Positions 44,985 to 56,957 of a stretch of DNA of 64,000 nucleotides are shown piece by piece. Both the position numbers and the translations under genes were made by a program. The stretch covers positions 53,605,928-53,669,927 of the forward strand of contig NC_041019.1 in NCBI RefSeq assembly GCF_004193775.1, written 5' to 3'. The stretch comes from Glycine soja (Eukaryota; Streptophyta; Magnoliopsida; Fabales; Fabaceae). The notes under the pieces are model-generated. The model was given only the letters and a program-made list of their open reading frames with translations, did no database searches and was not told the origin of the DNA. Each line of letters opens with the position of its first letter. The stretch's first letter is position 1.

Positions 44985-46090
44985 ATTGTATATGATATGG
45001 TCAGGTAGCATGTATATGATGTATGTCTTGTTTTCTACTTCATAGAAAAAGAAAAATCATCATGTATTTTATGCAAATTTTAAGTTGATCCATCTTTTGC
45101 ATATGTTGAGGCCTATCATTTTTCAAAGAGAGTCTGCCCCATTAAAAAATTTGATATGTAATAATTTAAAGTTGTGTGTGTGTAACAAGGCTATTTCGAG
45201 CTGACAGTTGAAGGTGAGTTTCGTTTGAAAGATGAAATCATCAAACTAGGTTTTGTCCTTTTTAATAGTTTTTCCTATACAGAATTAAAAATCAAATTCT
45301 AATTATTACATTTGAAGAGTTTAGTTATCTTTCAATTGTTATTTTAATTTGTTTTTATGTCTTACAGTTTAACTAATATGTTCCCGAATAAAGAATTTAG
45401 TTAACATAGACATATATGATCAGCTAGCGTGTGTATGATTATGATGTATCTCTTGTTTGCTAGTTAATAAGAAAAAGGTTTAATTAATTATTTGGTCATT
45501 ACACTTTGTGCTTTAGTACCTATACATAAAAACTCTAAACTATATAAAAACAATACACTTTAAAAAAAAAAATAGTTCCTATTGATAGTTTTATGATGGT
45601 GTGAAACTGTCATAATATGGAGATATAAGAACTACATATAAAAAAAAAATGTTTGTACAGGGACAAGCAGTAAAACTTAAAGTTTCTAGGTATGGGAACA
45701 CTAGGTATGGGAACAAAATACAAAGTGTAGGGATCAAATAATTAATTAAATCTAAGAAAAATCGTCATGTATCTTGTGTGAATGTCAAGTTGGTACTTTT
45801 GGATATGTTAAAGCTTACCATTTTGTATTTTTTTCAAAAAGAAGTTCCATTAGAAAGATTTTTTTTTTTTGCAATAATTTATTTTAATATTATATTTGTG
45901 TGTGCGCTAAAGCTATTTTCAGCTGATAGTTGAAGGGGCCTTTCTTTTAAGGTGTAAAAACCATCAAATTAAGTTAACTTTTTAAATGTAATTTTTATAC
46001 ACAACTAGAAATCAAATCTTAATTGATATACTTAAAAGAATTTAGTTATCTGTATCTTCTAGAATAAAGAATTTTGTTAACGTAGACATT
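44985..46090. repeat. Tandem duplication downstream of the transporter (period ~423 bp)
   Basis: Copy 1 (about 44988-45410) and copy 2 (about 45411-46090) share an ordered series of words, including ATGATGTATSTCTTGTTT, AAAAATCRTCATGTAT, GCTATTT and GCTGAYAGTTGAAGG. They also share AGAATTTAGTTATC and AATAAAGAATTT then GTTAACRTAGACAT. Copy 2 is longer because a MITE (45477-45752) is inserted in it. The duplication begins in or just after the transporter's 3' UTR. Confidence 0.78.
45477..45752. mobile_element. Mutator-like MITE with 9-bp target duplication
   Basis: 276 bp. Inverted ends: left GGTTTAATTAATTATTTGGT, right (reverse complement) GATTTAATTAATTATTTGAT, pairing on to CTACACTTTG. It is flanked by an exact 9-bp direct repeat TAAGAAAAA (45468-45476 and 45753-45761), the duplication size typical of Mutator-like elements. 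The interior has no frame, and AGGTATGGGAACA occurs twice in tandem. Confidence 0.78.
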
Positions 46091-47567
46091 CTATTTCATT
46101 AAAACATTTTAATTTTTGAAAGAGAAAAATAATATTTTTTAAATGTATTTTAGGTTTATAAAAATGAATCATTTCTTTAATTATTTAAAAAGAATTTAGG
46201 TTATAATTTTTGTCAGCTAGTGATTTTAATTTTTAGCACTAATATTTTATCCAAAAATGTATTTACATTAAAATTATTTTATATTTAAAAAATTATAATT
46301 AAAAGTTGACTAATAAAACTTGAAAAGGAAAACTATCCGTGTTTAAAAATTTAAACAAGTTCCAGCATCAATAAATATATTTTTTTATTTGATAATTAAT
46401 ATGTCAATAAATTTATACTGAATGATGTATGATATAAAGGATCCATTTTAAGTTGTTTACAATACAATAGAAAACTAATTTACACTTTTTAAAACTTCAG
46501 GACTAATTCGCACATGACCTACACATTAGGTGACTAACATGCATTTTATCCTTTTATAAATAACTAGGGGCGAATCTTGTCTTTTCCACCTAAGCAACAC
46601 ACACCATTCTAATCCTCTAAGCACTTCTTTGGTATAAAAGGAAAAGAATGTCTTCATCTCCCACCTTTGCCTCACCTTGCTCTTTATTCCATGTTGACAG
46701 ATAAACCTTATTCAAGTCACATGGTTATTTGTTTAATCCATTAAATTAAAACAAACAAAACACAAAACAAAATTGCTTGCAAATACTAATGGAGTCCAGA
46801 GGTGAACTCTTAAATCTAACAGCATCTTCCTTCTATAGTGAAAATCCAAATTTATCTCAATCCTAAGTAAAACTCTAAATTACCACATGATTTTTTATTG
46901 GTCTCCAAGCAAAGAGACAAGAATATATCATGATATCTCTCCTAAAGTTTAAGATGTTATGTGAATGCATAAAATTGACTAAAGCTCTAACTAAGGCCCC
47001 TCACAAGGCCCCTCACATAAGACCCACTCTATGCACACTTGAAGTGCAAAGTATGCATAAGCTCGCTATACCACTCGATCATAGAAACTATGATATCATG
47101 TCAAAGATCATCTCTCCTAAAAGCAAAAGCTGTTAGGCAAAGTCAAGGGATTGGTTTTAGTTTTACCTCAAGCCACATTATAAGGAAATCAACAGTTCAA
47201 GAAAGGGACAAATACATACATGATCGAAACCAGTTAGATGAAGAGAGACTGCTCAAAAGTTACAACTTTAGGCACAATAGTAAGTAGTAACTAACACAAA
47301 ATTCATATGGTGTATTTTAACTTGAGAAACAAACAGTGGCACCAAAAGTGATATCCATAAATATTTTGTTGTATGTGAAAATAAATAAGTGGAAGACCTG
47401 CAGCCACAAAAATGACAGAATTTGAACTTCATCAATTATACAAAAACATAAGAAGAAAATCAAATCTCCTAAAATGAAGGAAACTCAATGAAATATAATA
47501 TTATAAGATCTCTGATGAACTCTGTGTTCATCGGGTTAGAAACAATTGTAGCACAATAGTTTACAAA
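46091..47567. other. Intergenic spacer
   Basis: AT-rich to about 46560, then more mixed sequence. The roughly 250 bp next to 47568 is probably the 3' UTR of the minus-strand DUF4408/DUF761 gene. Frames of 68-82 codons at 46930-47287 overlap one another and resemble no known family. Confidence 0.5.
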
Positions 47568-50324
47568 TCACCTAATCTTGTTTTGAGTGATCTTTTGCTC
47601 TTTTGATCTTTCAATAGATCCCATTTTCTGAAGCCTGATTTGAGCTTTGAACTTGGCTATAAACTCGCTAGCTTTCTTATCCACCTCAGAATCCAGATCT
47701 GAATCATTGACACATTCAGGCACCCTGTTTTCATCTGAGCTCACCCGAGTATTGTCAAGCTCGATATCTGAATCTTGCTTGGATAAATTTTTGGATGGCT
47801 CTAGCTTATCTCTCCTACGATGATTGGAAAAACTAATCTCAGGCTTAGGACAATAAGAATCCAGAGTTTTCTTACTGACTCCTTTCAATGGAAGGTCTGG
47901 TTCTCCGCTCTTCATTTTATCTTTTCTCAATACTGACTCAACATCTTTATTGTTCTTTTCAACCTTTTCATCAGTTTGCTTGCTAGATGTTTCTCCTATT
48001 CTCATTGTCCCTGAAGTCAGGCCACTGGCTCTTCTTGTTCTGACTGATTTTCCCCGTGATGGAGCTTTTGCTACTCTTGCGGGCTTTTCTGAGTCCGACT
48101 GCAAAACCTGCATCCGCGACTCTTTTTTGCCAGAGGGATCCTCACCTTCAATCTCATTTAAACCCCTCAAGTCACCATTCAAACTGCTCTTTATGTCATC
48201 CAGGAGTGAGGAACCATTAGTATATCCACGAGCTTGAAATGCTTGCAATGAAGCTTCACCATTTCTCCTAGCCAAAGGTGATGGTGAACTTGAAGAAGAT
48301 CCATGTGAGCTCTTCTTTTCCCCTAAGTCTTCCTTCGGCGAATTCATATTCTCTGACAAAGCAGAATCAAGCAAAGAACATAAACTTGACTGAGATGAGA
48401 AAGATCCCATAGACTGGAAAGACCGTGAGTTGAGTGATTCAAGTTGAGTTTCATCAACTGACATTGGCCTGAAATGAGAAGGAGGTGAATCAGCACCAAA
48501 TTTTCCTTTAGATTCAATCATTCCATTTCTAGAAGAAGACACCTCGGAAATCTTCTTTCCCAAATCCACCTCTTGGAAATTCATGTTTCCTGAAGCAGGC
48601 ACATAGGAAGTCTTCTTTTGTTCCATATCCTCCTCTGGGAAATTCACAATTTCTGAATCATGCACATAGGAAGTCTTCTTGGGTCCGCTGTCCTCCTGAA
48701 AATTCATATTTTCTGAAGTATGCATATGGGAAGTCTTCTTTTGTCCCATGTCTTCCTCTTGGAAGTCCATATCTGATGAAATTGAATCCAAGGAAGAATG
48801 CATTCGTGCATTGGAAGAGAAGGATCTCACAGCCTCAAAAGTGTTTGAATTTGAACCGAGTGAGTCAAATTGAGTTTCATCAACTGACATTGGCCTGAAA
48901 TGTGAAGGAAAAGAAGCAGCACCATATTTTCCTTTAGTTGCCATCTTTCTATTTCTTGATGAAGACCCCTGGAAAATCTTCTTCCCCAAATGTCTCTCTT
49001 GAAAACTTGTATTTTCAGAAGCAGGCACATAGGAAGATCCCATATCTTTCTCTTGGAAATTCATAATTTCTGAAACAGGCACAAAGGAAGTCTTCCTTTG
49101 CCCTACATCTTCCTCTTGAAAATTCATCTTCTCCGAGGCAGAAACATAGGAAGCTTCCTTTTGCCTCATCTCTTCCTCTTGAAAGTTCATATTATCCAAC
49201 AAAATCGAATCCAAGGAAGAATACATGTTGTTAAGAGAAGAGAAAGATGTTGTTGACTGCCAAGACCCAGAACTGAGTGCTTCAAATTTAGTTTCATCAG
49301 CTGAAAGTGGCCTAAAATGTGAAGGACGGGTAACATTGCCATGTTTTTTCTCCCTTTCTGTCCTTCTATTCCTTGAATGCCAGGGAATTGGGGAAGCTGA
49401 TCCACCACCACCACCAGCATCGTTAAATTTTTTCTCCAAATTGGAAGGATCCAGATCCCCAAATTCCCTATCTCCACTCTTACCCGATCCCCTAGAAGAA
49501 CCCCTCGAACCTGAACTGGAATCACTTTCATTGGCATATTTAGGACTATCTACATCTCTAGAAACTGATCTCAAACTGCGAACCGGTAGCCCTAGAGGTT
49601 TATAACCAACAACCTCACCACATTCACCAGCATTGTAGTTTGGTTGAGCAACAACCACCACTGGCTCACTGTGATAGTACTCAGAATTCCAAGCCTGAAC
49701 CTCATTGGTTCCAATTCCATTCCCATCACATCTAAAAGAATAACCAAAACTATCTTCAGAAATTGACAAATGGGTTTTGTACTGTTCATCAAAAACACCA
49801 ATAGTATCACCCCCATTGGAGCACATCCCCCCTGGCCTCCCATCAAAGTACTGATTATTCCAACAATGCATCATCATCATCATCCTCTTCTCATCAACCC
49901 CACAAGGATTTCCATTTTCATTTTCACACCCATCATCATCAAAAATAGTGGAAGAAGCAGGAAACACTTTGGACACATAACTAGGTGCAGCAGTGGAATC
50001 ATCAGCACTAGAGTGAGCAGTTTCTAATTCTATGTGTGTGGTGTCAAGTTCTGAATTTCTTCTACTAAACAAACCATAGGTGACAGCAATGCCAATGAAG
50101 AGAAGGTGGAGAAGCTCCCAGAACTTTTTGAGTATGGTTTGGCTCATAAAGTCAGGGGCTTGGGAGGGAAAAAGTGGAAGAACAACGACAAACAGTGCCA
50201 ATAACAGAGCTTTAAGGATGAAACCTGAGCAAGACTTACCTTGGTTAGTGGGTTTTGGTTGGATCCGGGAGCTGTGGTCGGAAAGTGGGAAATGGGGTTT
50301 GGTGTAAGGGCTTGAATCTGCCAT
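47568..50324 (-). CDS. DUF4408/DUF761-type membrane-anchored repeat protein (918 aa)
   Basis: Plant family of unknown biochemical role. A single-exon frame starts MADSSPYTKP. Two hydrophobic segments (about 33-52, GFILKALLLALFVVVLPLF, and 67-87, LLHLLFIGIAVTYGLFS) form the N-terminal DUF4408-like anchor. The C-terminus has the DUF761 signature VDKKASEFIAKFKAQIRLQK (881-900). The middle is Ser-rich and disordered and carries three long repeats beginning SHFRPxSxDET at residues 335, 474 and 616 (period about 140). Between them lie short NFQEED-type modules about every 20 residues. A run of ATG codons gives MMMMM at 148-152. It is longer than I would expect for the family because of the repeats. 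Function, location and topology are inferred only. Confidence 0.85.
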   Translation of the reverse strand: MADSSPYTKPHFPLSDHSSRIQPKPTNQGKSCSGFILKALLLALFVVVLPLFPSQAPDFMSQTILKKFWELLHLLFIGIAVTYGLFSRRNSELDTTHIELETAHSSADDSTAAPSYVSKVFPASSTIFDDDGCENENGNPCGVDEKRMMMMMHCWNNQYFDGRPGGMCSNGGDTIGVFDEQYKTHLSISEDSFGYSFRCDGNGIGTNEVQAWNSEYYHSEPVVVVAQPNYNAGECGEVVGYKPLGLPVRSLRSVSRDVDSPKYANESDSSSGSRGSSRGSGKSGDREFGDLDPSNLEKKFNDAGGGGGSASPIPWHSRNRRTEREKKHGNVTRPSHFRPLSADETKFEALSSGSWQSTTSFSSLNNMYSSLDSILLDNMNFQEEEMRQKEASYVSASEKMNFQEEDVGQRKTSFVPVSEIMNFQEKDMGSSYVPASENTSFQERHLGKKIFQGSSSRNRKMATKGKYGAASFPSHFRPMSVDETQFDSLGSNSNTFEAVRSFSSNARMHSSLDSISSDMDFQEEDMGQKKTSHMHTSENMNFQEDSGPKKTSYVHDSEIVNFPEEDMEQKKTSYVPASGNMNFQEVDLGKKISEVSSSRNGMIESKGKFGADSPPSHFRPMSVDETQLESLNSRSFQSMGSFSSQSSLCSLLDSALSENMNSPKEDLGEKKSSHGSSSSSPSPLARRNGEASLQAFQARGYTNGSSLLDDIKSSLNGDLRGLNEIEGEDPSGKKESRMQVLQSDSEKPARVAKAPSRGKSVRTRRASGLTSGTMRIGETSSKQTDEKVEKNNKDVESVLRKDKMKSGEPDLPLKGVSKKTLDSYCPKPEISFSNHRRRDKLEPSKNLSKQDSDIELDNTRVSSDENRVPECVNDSDLDSEVDKKASEFIAKFKAQIRLQKMGSIERSKEQKITQNKIR

Positions 50325-51562
50325 TGATGAGTGAGTGAGTGAGGTGAGTCCCTCCCAGTCTCCCCCTTTGCTCTGTGATGTGAATGTGTTTGTGGTGTTG
50401 TGATGTGAGATGAGGAATGAAGAAAGGAAGACTTTGAGGACAAGGAAAAGTGCATCTGGGACAACACCAAGGAAGATAATAAAAGATTAAGGTAATTGCA
50501 ATTGTCCAACGTAGTGGGGCAGAATTCAAAAGGTGTCACTGTCAATCATGGCCGTTTGCTTTTAATGACATTGCTACCCTTGTCTTCTTGATTTGAGTTT
50601 TACCATATTTTTGGAACTTTTTTTTAGGTTTGGGTCATCACAGGCCCAGCCAAAATACATTATGCTTGAATGTGTAGACTTCTTTTTAGGTTGGATTAAA
50701 TAAAAGTTTAGATTAGTTGATGCTAGAACTTATTAGGATCAGGACAGATCTATCTCATGACTTAAAAAATGTTTGATATTTACATATTATCTACCATTGA
50801 AATCTTCATGTGGATAGTAGGATTTGAATTTACATCTTTGGTATGAATCTTATGATTATTAAATAGAGTAATCTTTGTTGGGAATGTGTAGACCTATGGT
50901 CTTAGAAAGTTGAATCTATTTTTTGGGGAGCTTCTGTTAAATTGTGTAACATTGACATGATATTCAAGAACTTTTGGAAAACAAGAAATTATTAGGTGAT
51001 AGATGGACATGTATTTGGCATGGGATGGTGATGGGGCAATATTTGAAGTGAGCATGGAGACCATTATACTGTGAGCTGCTCATGCTTAAAGTGGGAGGTC
51101 ACTGGAATCGCATGCTTTCATGCTATAGAAATTATTGCACGTAACAATTTCAAGCCTGATGAGTGATGACTATGCTCACCACTGGTGCATGCAAATGATT
51201 ATATTAATGTACTAAAATAACTAGTGAATTGGTTGTTATTTTGGGAAGGAGACATAATCTTCCAACATGTAAATACATGACTTATTCCTCTAATGGGCCA
51301 AAACTGTGGCCCAGGAACTTTGCTGGTCCAATTTGACGAGACACCCTGAAGAGGAATAAGGCTAACGGTGATCCAATAAAAGCTTCCAAACGCAATGTGA
51401 GTGCAATGTGTGTGGACTTTTTGGTACATATAACCCAAGAACTTGCCATGTGAATACACAGTCTGATAGATATGATCATTTTTTTATATATGTCGAAATC
51501 CAATCTAATGTGTTAGAAAATTTACAACAATTCATACATTTTTGTATAATTAATTGAGTTAA

Positions 51563-51618
51563 ACTCCTTTACCGATTGATATGATCATAGACTCCTTTGA
51601 CGATTGATATGATTATAT
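51563..51618. repeat. 28-bp tandem repeat, two units
   Basis: ACTCCTTTACCGATTGATAT plus GATCATAG is followed directly by ACTCCTTTGACGATTGATAT plus GATTATAT; period 28. Confidence 0.85.
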
Positions 51619-53274
51619 GATAGAGTTATCCTGCATGTGGAAACAACATAATATCACTCACTGTCAAGATCTTCTCTAGTTAAAATTTTAACTGCAGAGA
51701 TCTTAACCCTATAAAATGTTTTTAATTTATACATAAATATATTAAAGTAAAGCATTAGAAATGTGTTGAAGATCAGCACTATTAGGTTATTACTTATTAC
51801 TATATCCCATGCAGTTCTAGTTAAGTTCAAAATAGGAATCCAGTTTCGTTACCTACACGTTATTGGTATGTTCTTTTATTCATCTACTCTTATAAATAGG
51901 CATGCCAACAATTTATTAACTATGTGAGCAAAGATAGAGGAATTAAAGCAGGAATATACATCAATTTTGATAATAACAAATAGGGGGCAATTCTCAAAAA
52001 CGACAACACTTTCAAAGTCGTCATCATTCATCAATTCCACCGCAGACATAGCTAGGTCAAGGACTGTTGTTGCATCTAGCAACACTGATTTTGAGGTAAT
52101 CAGTTGATGGGAATACACATGTAAGTAAGAGGAGAGTAATGTCTTACGAAACAGACATGACAGGTAACCACTGTCACAAACAAAATGATAATGTACACAT
52201 CCAAGAACTCAGAAAAGGAGAACACTGCCTCAACATTAAGCCTTGGAACTCACGGATCACAAAATTATGTAAATGGACAAGTTTTGTTTGTCATGTACAG
52301 TAAATGCTTCAACAGTAGGGGTTGACGAGAGTAAATTGTCAATCATGGGTTATCTTGGCACACTCAAGACTTATTGCCTTTGTTTATCTTAGTTTGATGC
52401 ATTAAGAGCTAGAATTTAGATTTATGGTGACAAATTGGAACTTTGTTATTAGAGATTGAAGTTACTAAATTGTCAATCATTCTTATTATGACTTAAATCC
52501 AAAAGTATTTATTAAGGTGAAATGAACTTGCATCAATTGATTCATACACTTTTTAACATAATATTAATTATGTTTCTTAAGATATTTTTTAATTTTTAAT
52601 TTAAAGTTATTTTTAGCCTTAAAAAAAAGTCTAATTACCTTAATTTGTTGAAGTGGTTATTATTCTACATCATTTTAAGGAATACATGCAAACTTTTGCG
52701 TAACCTTGATTGATTCTAGGATGGTTGTTTAGTGCCGCTCAGGCCTCTAAGTATTTGTTTGGATTTTTATAATCAAGTCAATGAAGAAGAGAGTTTAGAG
52801 GTTTATTTGTTAGGATTAAGAAAAATTTTGTTCATGTGCTTTTATTTATGTCCTTCTATCTTAGAGTCTTAATTTATGAATACTGTTATCCTCGTGTGTG
52901 AATAAGCCATGTGTGTGCACTTATATCTAGTGATTTTTATTTTTTTATATTTCTGTTATAAGATATTTCTCTACCCTTCCTTTTTGCTTTGCCTATTTTC
53001 TTTTGGATTTATGCTGATCTGTTGATCAATTTGAGCTGTCGAGTGAGTCGTTAGACATTGGACCGACAGGGTGTAAGCATGAAATTTTGATGTCATCAGT
53101 GCATATCTGCACTTGGGTTGTATTGAAACCCTTTGGGTTGTTTAGAAGTGTAATGTTCAATTTAAAAGATAAAGTGTAGAATAATTTTTTTTATATTTTA
53201 ACTATACTAGTATTTTAATTTATGCATTATAAAGGATGAAACATTTTATATATTTTTTTGAAGAAATATTTTAT

Positions 53275-53600
53275 ATAATTAAAAATTATAATAAATAAAT
53301 ATCTTTTATATAACATACATTCATTATAATTCTAAAATATAATTTTAGATTTACAACCAACCATTTAAATTGCAATATAAAGTTATTCTAATTATTAATA
53401 ATTAAAATAACTATTAAAACTCAAATTGGAAATAGGGATAAAAAAGGTTCATTGAAAATGATAGATAATTGAGAAGACAAGTATATATATATAATATATG
53501 AGATGATTTGAGATCGAGAAATACTTTTTGGCTAATTGTGAGGCTAGTGTGAAAGTCTCAATCTCTTAGTAATGGATTCTAATTTATAACGGGATAAAAG
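53275..53600. repeat. AT-rich dispersed repeat, related to 1905-2115
   Basis: Shares with 1905-2115 an AT-rich lead, then GAGATGATTTGAGAT, TTTTTGGCTAATTGTG, CTAGTGTGAAAG and GGATTCTAATTT (the last also at 2227). It looks like two diverged copies of one unknown element. Confidence 0.45.
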
Positions 53601-53649
53601 TTTTATAATTAGATAATTTTTCATAATAATTAGTAACGTGTTTTAAAAA

Positions 53650-54890
53650 AGTATATGCCGCATATTAAAAGACACTAATCTTGCACATAGCAGGAAAAGT
53701 AATTATATAACAACTTACAAATTCATGGCATCTTATTATTTTTTTCATCTTGAACAAAAATTTATAAATTTCTCTTTAATGATTTGTTTGTTTGAGTGAA
53801 AAGAGGAAGAATTAATAGAGGAGGGAATGAAAACTGAAAATATGTAATCATTTTCTCTTTTCGTGACAAAAAAAAAAAGTGACTTATATCTCGGTCACAT
53901 GTCTTTTTTGTAATTTGTCCATATATGGATGAAAAATACCCATTTTTTTCCTTTTTTTTTCACCAAAAAAGGATGTAAAGTACATTTTATGTATTTAAAA
54001 AGATTAATCTCACATAAGCATAAAAAATAACTACATAACCACATAGAAATCCACAATAACTTATCAATTTTTTCATCATGAATAAATATTCATAAATTTC
54101 TCTTTAATGATTTCTTTGTTTGAGCGGAAAGCAGAAGATTTGATTGAGGTGGGAATCAAAAGTGAAAAATATGTAAAGCTTCCCTCGTTACAGAGGAGTT
54201 TTTTTTTAAGTACCCCTTCTTTTCCCTTTTTTTCAGTAACCAAAAGATGTAAAGTACATTCCACATACTAAAAGAGACTAATCTTGCATATCAACAGAAA
54301 ACACAACTAAATAACAACTTATAAATCTAAATATCCTATCATCTTTCTCATCATGAACAAAGATTCACAGATTTCTCTTTAACAATTTGTTTGTTTGAGT
54401 AGAAAGCGAAAGATTTGATAGAGGAGTGAACGGAAATTGGAAAATTTGTAATTCTTTCCTCGTTTGATGATTGCTGACAACAAAAACAAAATGGAGTACA
54501 GTTGGATCCCATGTAAGTTTTGTAATCTATATATCATATGGACCAAAATTTAGAAGTGTTTTTACATAAGTATCATTTCTTTTTCGTTTTTTTCTTAACC
54601 AAACAAGATGTAAAAAAATATTCCTCGTATTAAAAGAGACTAATGTTGCACATTAATTAGCAGAAAAAGTAACTTTATAACATTGTACAAGTCGATGACA
54701 TCATATCATTTTTTCATCATGAACAAAGATTCCCAAATTTCTCTTTAACAATTTGTTTGAGCAAAAAATGAAAGATTTGATGGAGAAGGGAACGAAAATT
54801 GAAAAATATGCAATCCTTCCCTCATTTGGTGATTGTCAACAATGAAAAAGAAATTGATCTGCAACTAGATCCCATGTATAAATTTAATAT
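53650..54890. repeat. Degenerate tandem array of about four ~300-bp units
   Basis: Unit starts near 53650, 53975, 54247 and 54608. Each unit repeats in order: TATTAAAAGA.ACTAATCTTGCA; TCATCATGAACAAAGATTC-like; AAATTTCTCTTTAA.GATTTG; TTTGAGxxAAAxxxGAAGATTT; GAGG.GGGAA; AATATGTAA; TTCCCTC; then a poly(T) stretch and ACCAAA.AAGATGTAAA. The units vary in length (about 270-360 bp) and are well diverged. Confidence 0.8.
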
Positions 54891-55072
54891 GTTTTTTTTT
54901 CATTTTCTCTTTTATCAAATAATCTAAAAAAATCATTTTACTTTTTCTTTTTTTTCCCTTTATTTCCTTTGATTTTCTTTTTCTAAATCAAACATAGTTT
55001 AAGTGGTGATAAGTAGTTACCATTTATCTACCAACACTTCTTTAATACTCCTAGTTTAAGTGGAGTATCTAT

Positions 55073-55344
55073 TACTCCCTCCATCTTTAAGTAAGTATCG
55101 TCATAAATTATTTTATACAAATAAAAAAAAGTTAAATTATTTTATACAAATAAAAAAAAAGTTAATAAATAAATAAAAGAGAATAATAATTTTACAAAAT
55201 CAATCTTATTAAATAAATAAAAGTAGCAGTATTATTATTAGATTTAAAAACTAAAATGATATTTATTAAGATATTGGTGAAAAAGAACAATTTATGTTGC
55301 ACTAAAAAATTAAATACAACACTTATTTTGAGATAGAGGGAGTA
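55073..55344. mobile_element. Stowaway-like MITE
   Basis: Left end TACTCCCTCCATCTTTAAGT, right end ACTTATTTTGAGATAGAGGG then AGTA, which are inverted and match the plant Stowaway (Tc1/Mariner) terminal consensus CTCCCTCCRT. TA dinucleotides at both ends fit the usual target duplication. An internal 29-30 bp unit (AAATTATTTTATACAAATAA plus an A-run) is tandemly doubled at 55105-55163. Confidence 0.85.
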
Positions 55345-56957
55345 TTTGTTTTTATTTATCTCTTTAAAAATGTTAGCAATACATTCTCTTGCATGTTATT
55401 ATAAAGACATTCTATTATTAGCTTAAATCTGTTAAAAATTATAATTTTTATGACTCCCATCACTTATTCATTGAGTATATCTCTTACTTTTTTCTTTAAA
55501 AGAAATTTCAACAGATTTTAACAAAACTTCCTCGTCCTAAGATAATTATAACCATGATTTTAACCTTTGAAAAAAATTTAAATTTATTGATGTTCTCACT
55601 TTTCAAACATATATTTCAATTTTGCCTTTTGATAAATATTATTGTCTTGAAAGACTTAATAATATATTTATTAAAATTAAGAAAAAAAATAAGGATATTT
55701 TTGTAAAATTGTTCCCTAATAAATACTATTTTCTTGGAATACTTATTTTTCTTAATTTGTATAAAACAAACTTAAACATCAATCATTGAATAATACTATA
55801 GTGTTTTAGAAAAAATACTATTGGCATTTCTCAATTTTTTTTTATCATATCATCTATTATAAATACATTTCTCTTATGGTTTGTGGCAACTGCCAACATC
55901 TTAGATCCTTTTTTTTAGCTCATCAAGACAACTACAGTAAACCCTTGACCAACACCACTAGCTAGCAATGCATCAATGTGTAAAATATGCATGGCACAAT
56001 TTATTTTTTATTGTGCTTTTTTGTGCCTCCTTAAAACTTTAAACTTTCGAAATCACGTGATATAACCGTTTTTGTCAGTGCGTAGCCACATCCTTCTTTG
56101 CATTCTCTCAGCAAATAAACTATTTTGTAGCCAACCTACGCTGGTATAAATGGTCAAATATTTTGAACGAACGTATATCTTTCTTAGGAAGGTGAGTTTA
56201 ATTTCTCTAGAAATTACTAAAAAAATTAATTGTTTAATTTTGAATGGAACAACTATTAAAAACTACTTCTAGAATATCATTAAAAAGAGCGAAAGATGAA
56301 CAAAACAACGTTAAATCCCAGTTAGTACGTTGGCAAAAATAGACAAAACAATTAGTAATTGATAAATTCATAACTCCTTCATGAAAATCCCTCAATTAGA
56401 AAGGAAAATTAAATTATTTTCTAATTAGGCCAAATAGCTACTCTGTGGAACCTGAAGGAAAAATTGTTGTGTTTTATTTATTTATTTGTTTACATTTGTA
56501 GTATTAGGACATATACGCAAAGTTAGACAAAAATCTCCAATTGAGAAATCACAATCATTCCTTCATGTTAAACCCTCTACCCACCACCCAACCTTTTTTT
56601 CCCTAGGAAGTGGTATCCCAATTTGACGAGAACATCACAGATTCGGATCCTCTTTCTCTTCATTTTAAAGTCTAAACCAATAAATGCTTGTACTATTCGG
56701 CATTTGAAACCTTACCCTACCGGTAACATATCTACCCTACACAAATCTTGAAGTTGACTAGCTAGAACTTATAGCATACACAAAATAGAACAACCCTTCA
56801 TTGAAGAGTTAACCAAATCCAAACTCATATCCTTGATTCCAAACAAAAACCACAAATTAGTGTTCCGTTGTAATTTGTTTTTTTCTTTTCATGCATACAT
56901 GTCTAGTAACTAAAAATGTCTAGACATCATTATAAATATCACATTGCCCTCAACCAA

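Larger units (their letters stand above)
50325..56957. other. 6.6-kb intergenic region, repeat-rich
   Basis: 50325-50560 is the probable leader and promoter of the minus-strand gene at 47568-50324. No convincing gene follows. It holds a 28-bp tandem pair (51563-51618), a dispersed repeat (53275-53600), a four-unit degenerate array (53650-54890) and a Stowaway-type MITE (55073-55344). An 80-codon minus frame at 51876-52118 (LDLAMSAVELMNDDDF) looks protein-like in composition but was not identified. Confidence 0.55.

Noticed and set aside
51876..52118. 80-codon minus-strand frame (LDLAMSAVELMNDDDF)
   Set aside because: No recognisable family, no supporting exons nearby; kept only as an unidentified fragment.
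53650..54890. Considered as a CRISPR-like or gene-family array
   Set aside because: Units are ~300 bp, diverged, without spacers or coding frames, and the genome is a plant's.
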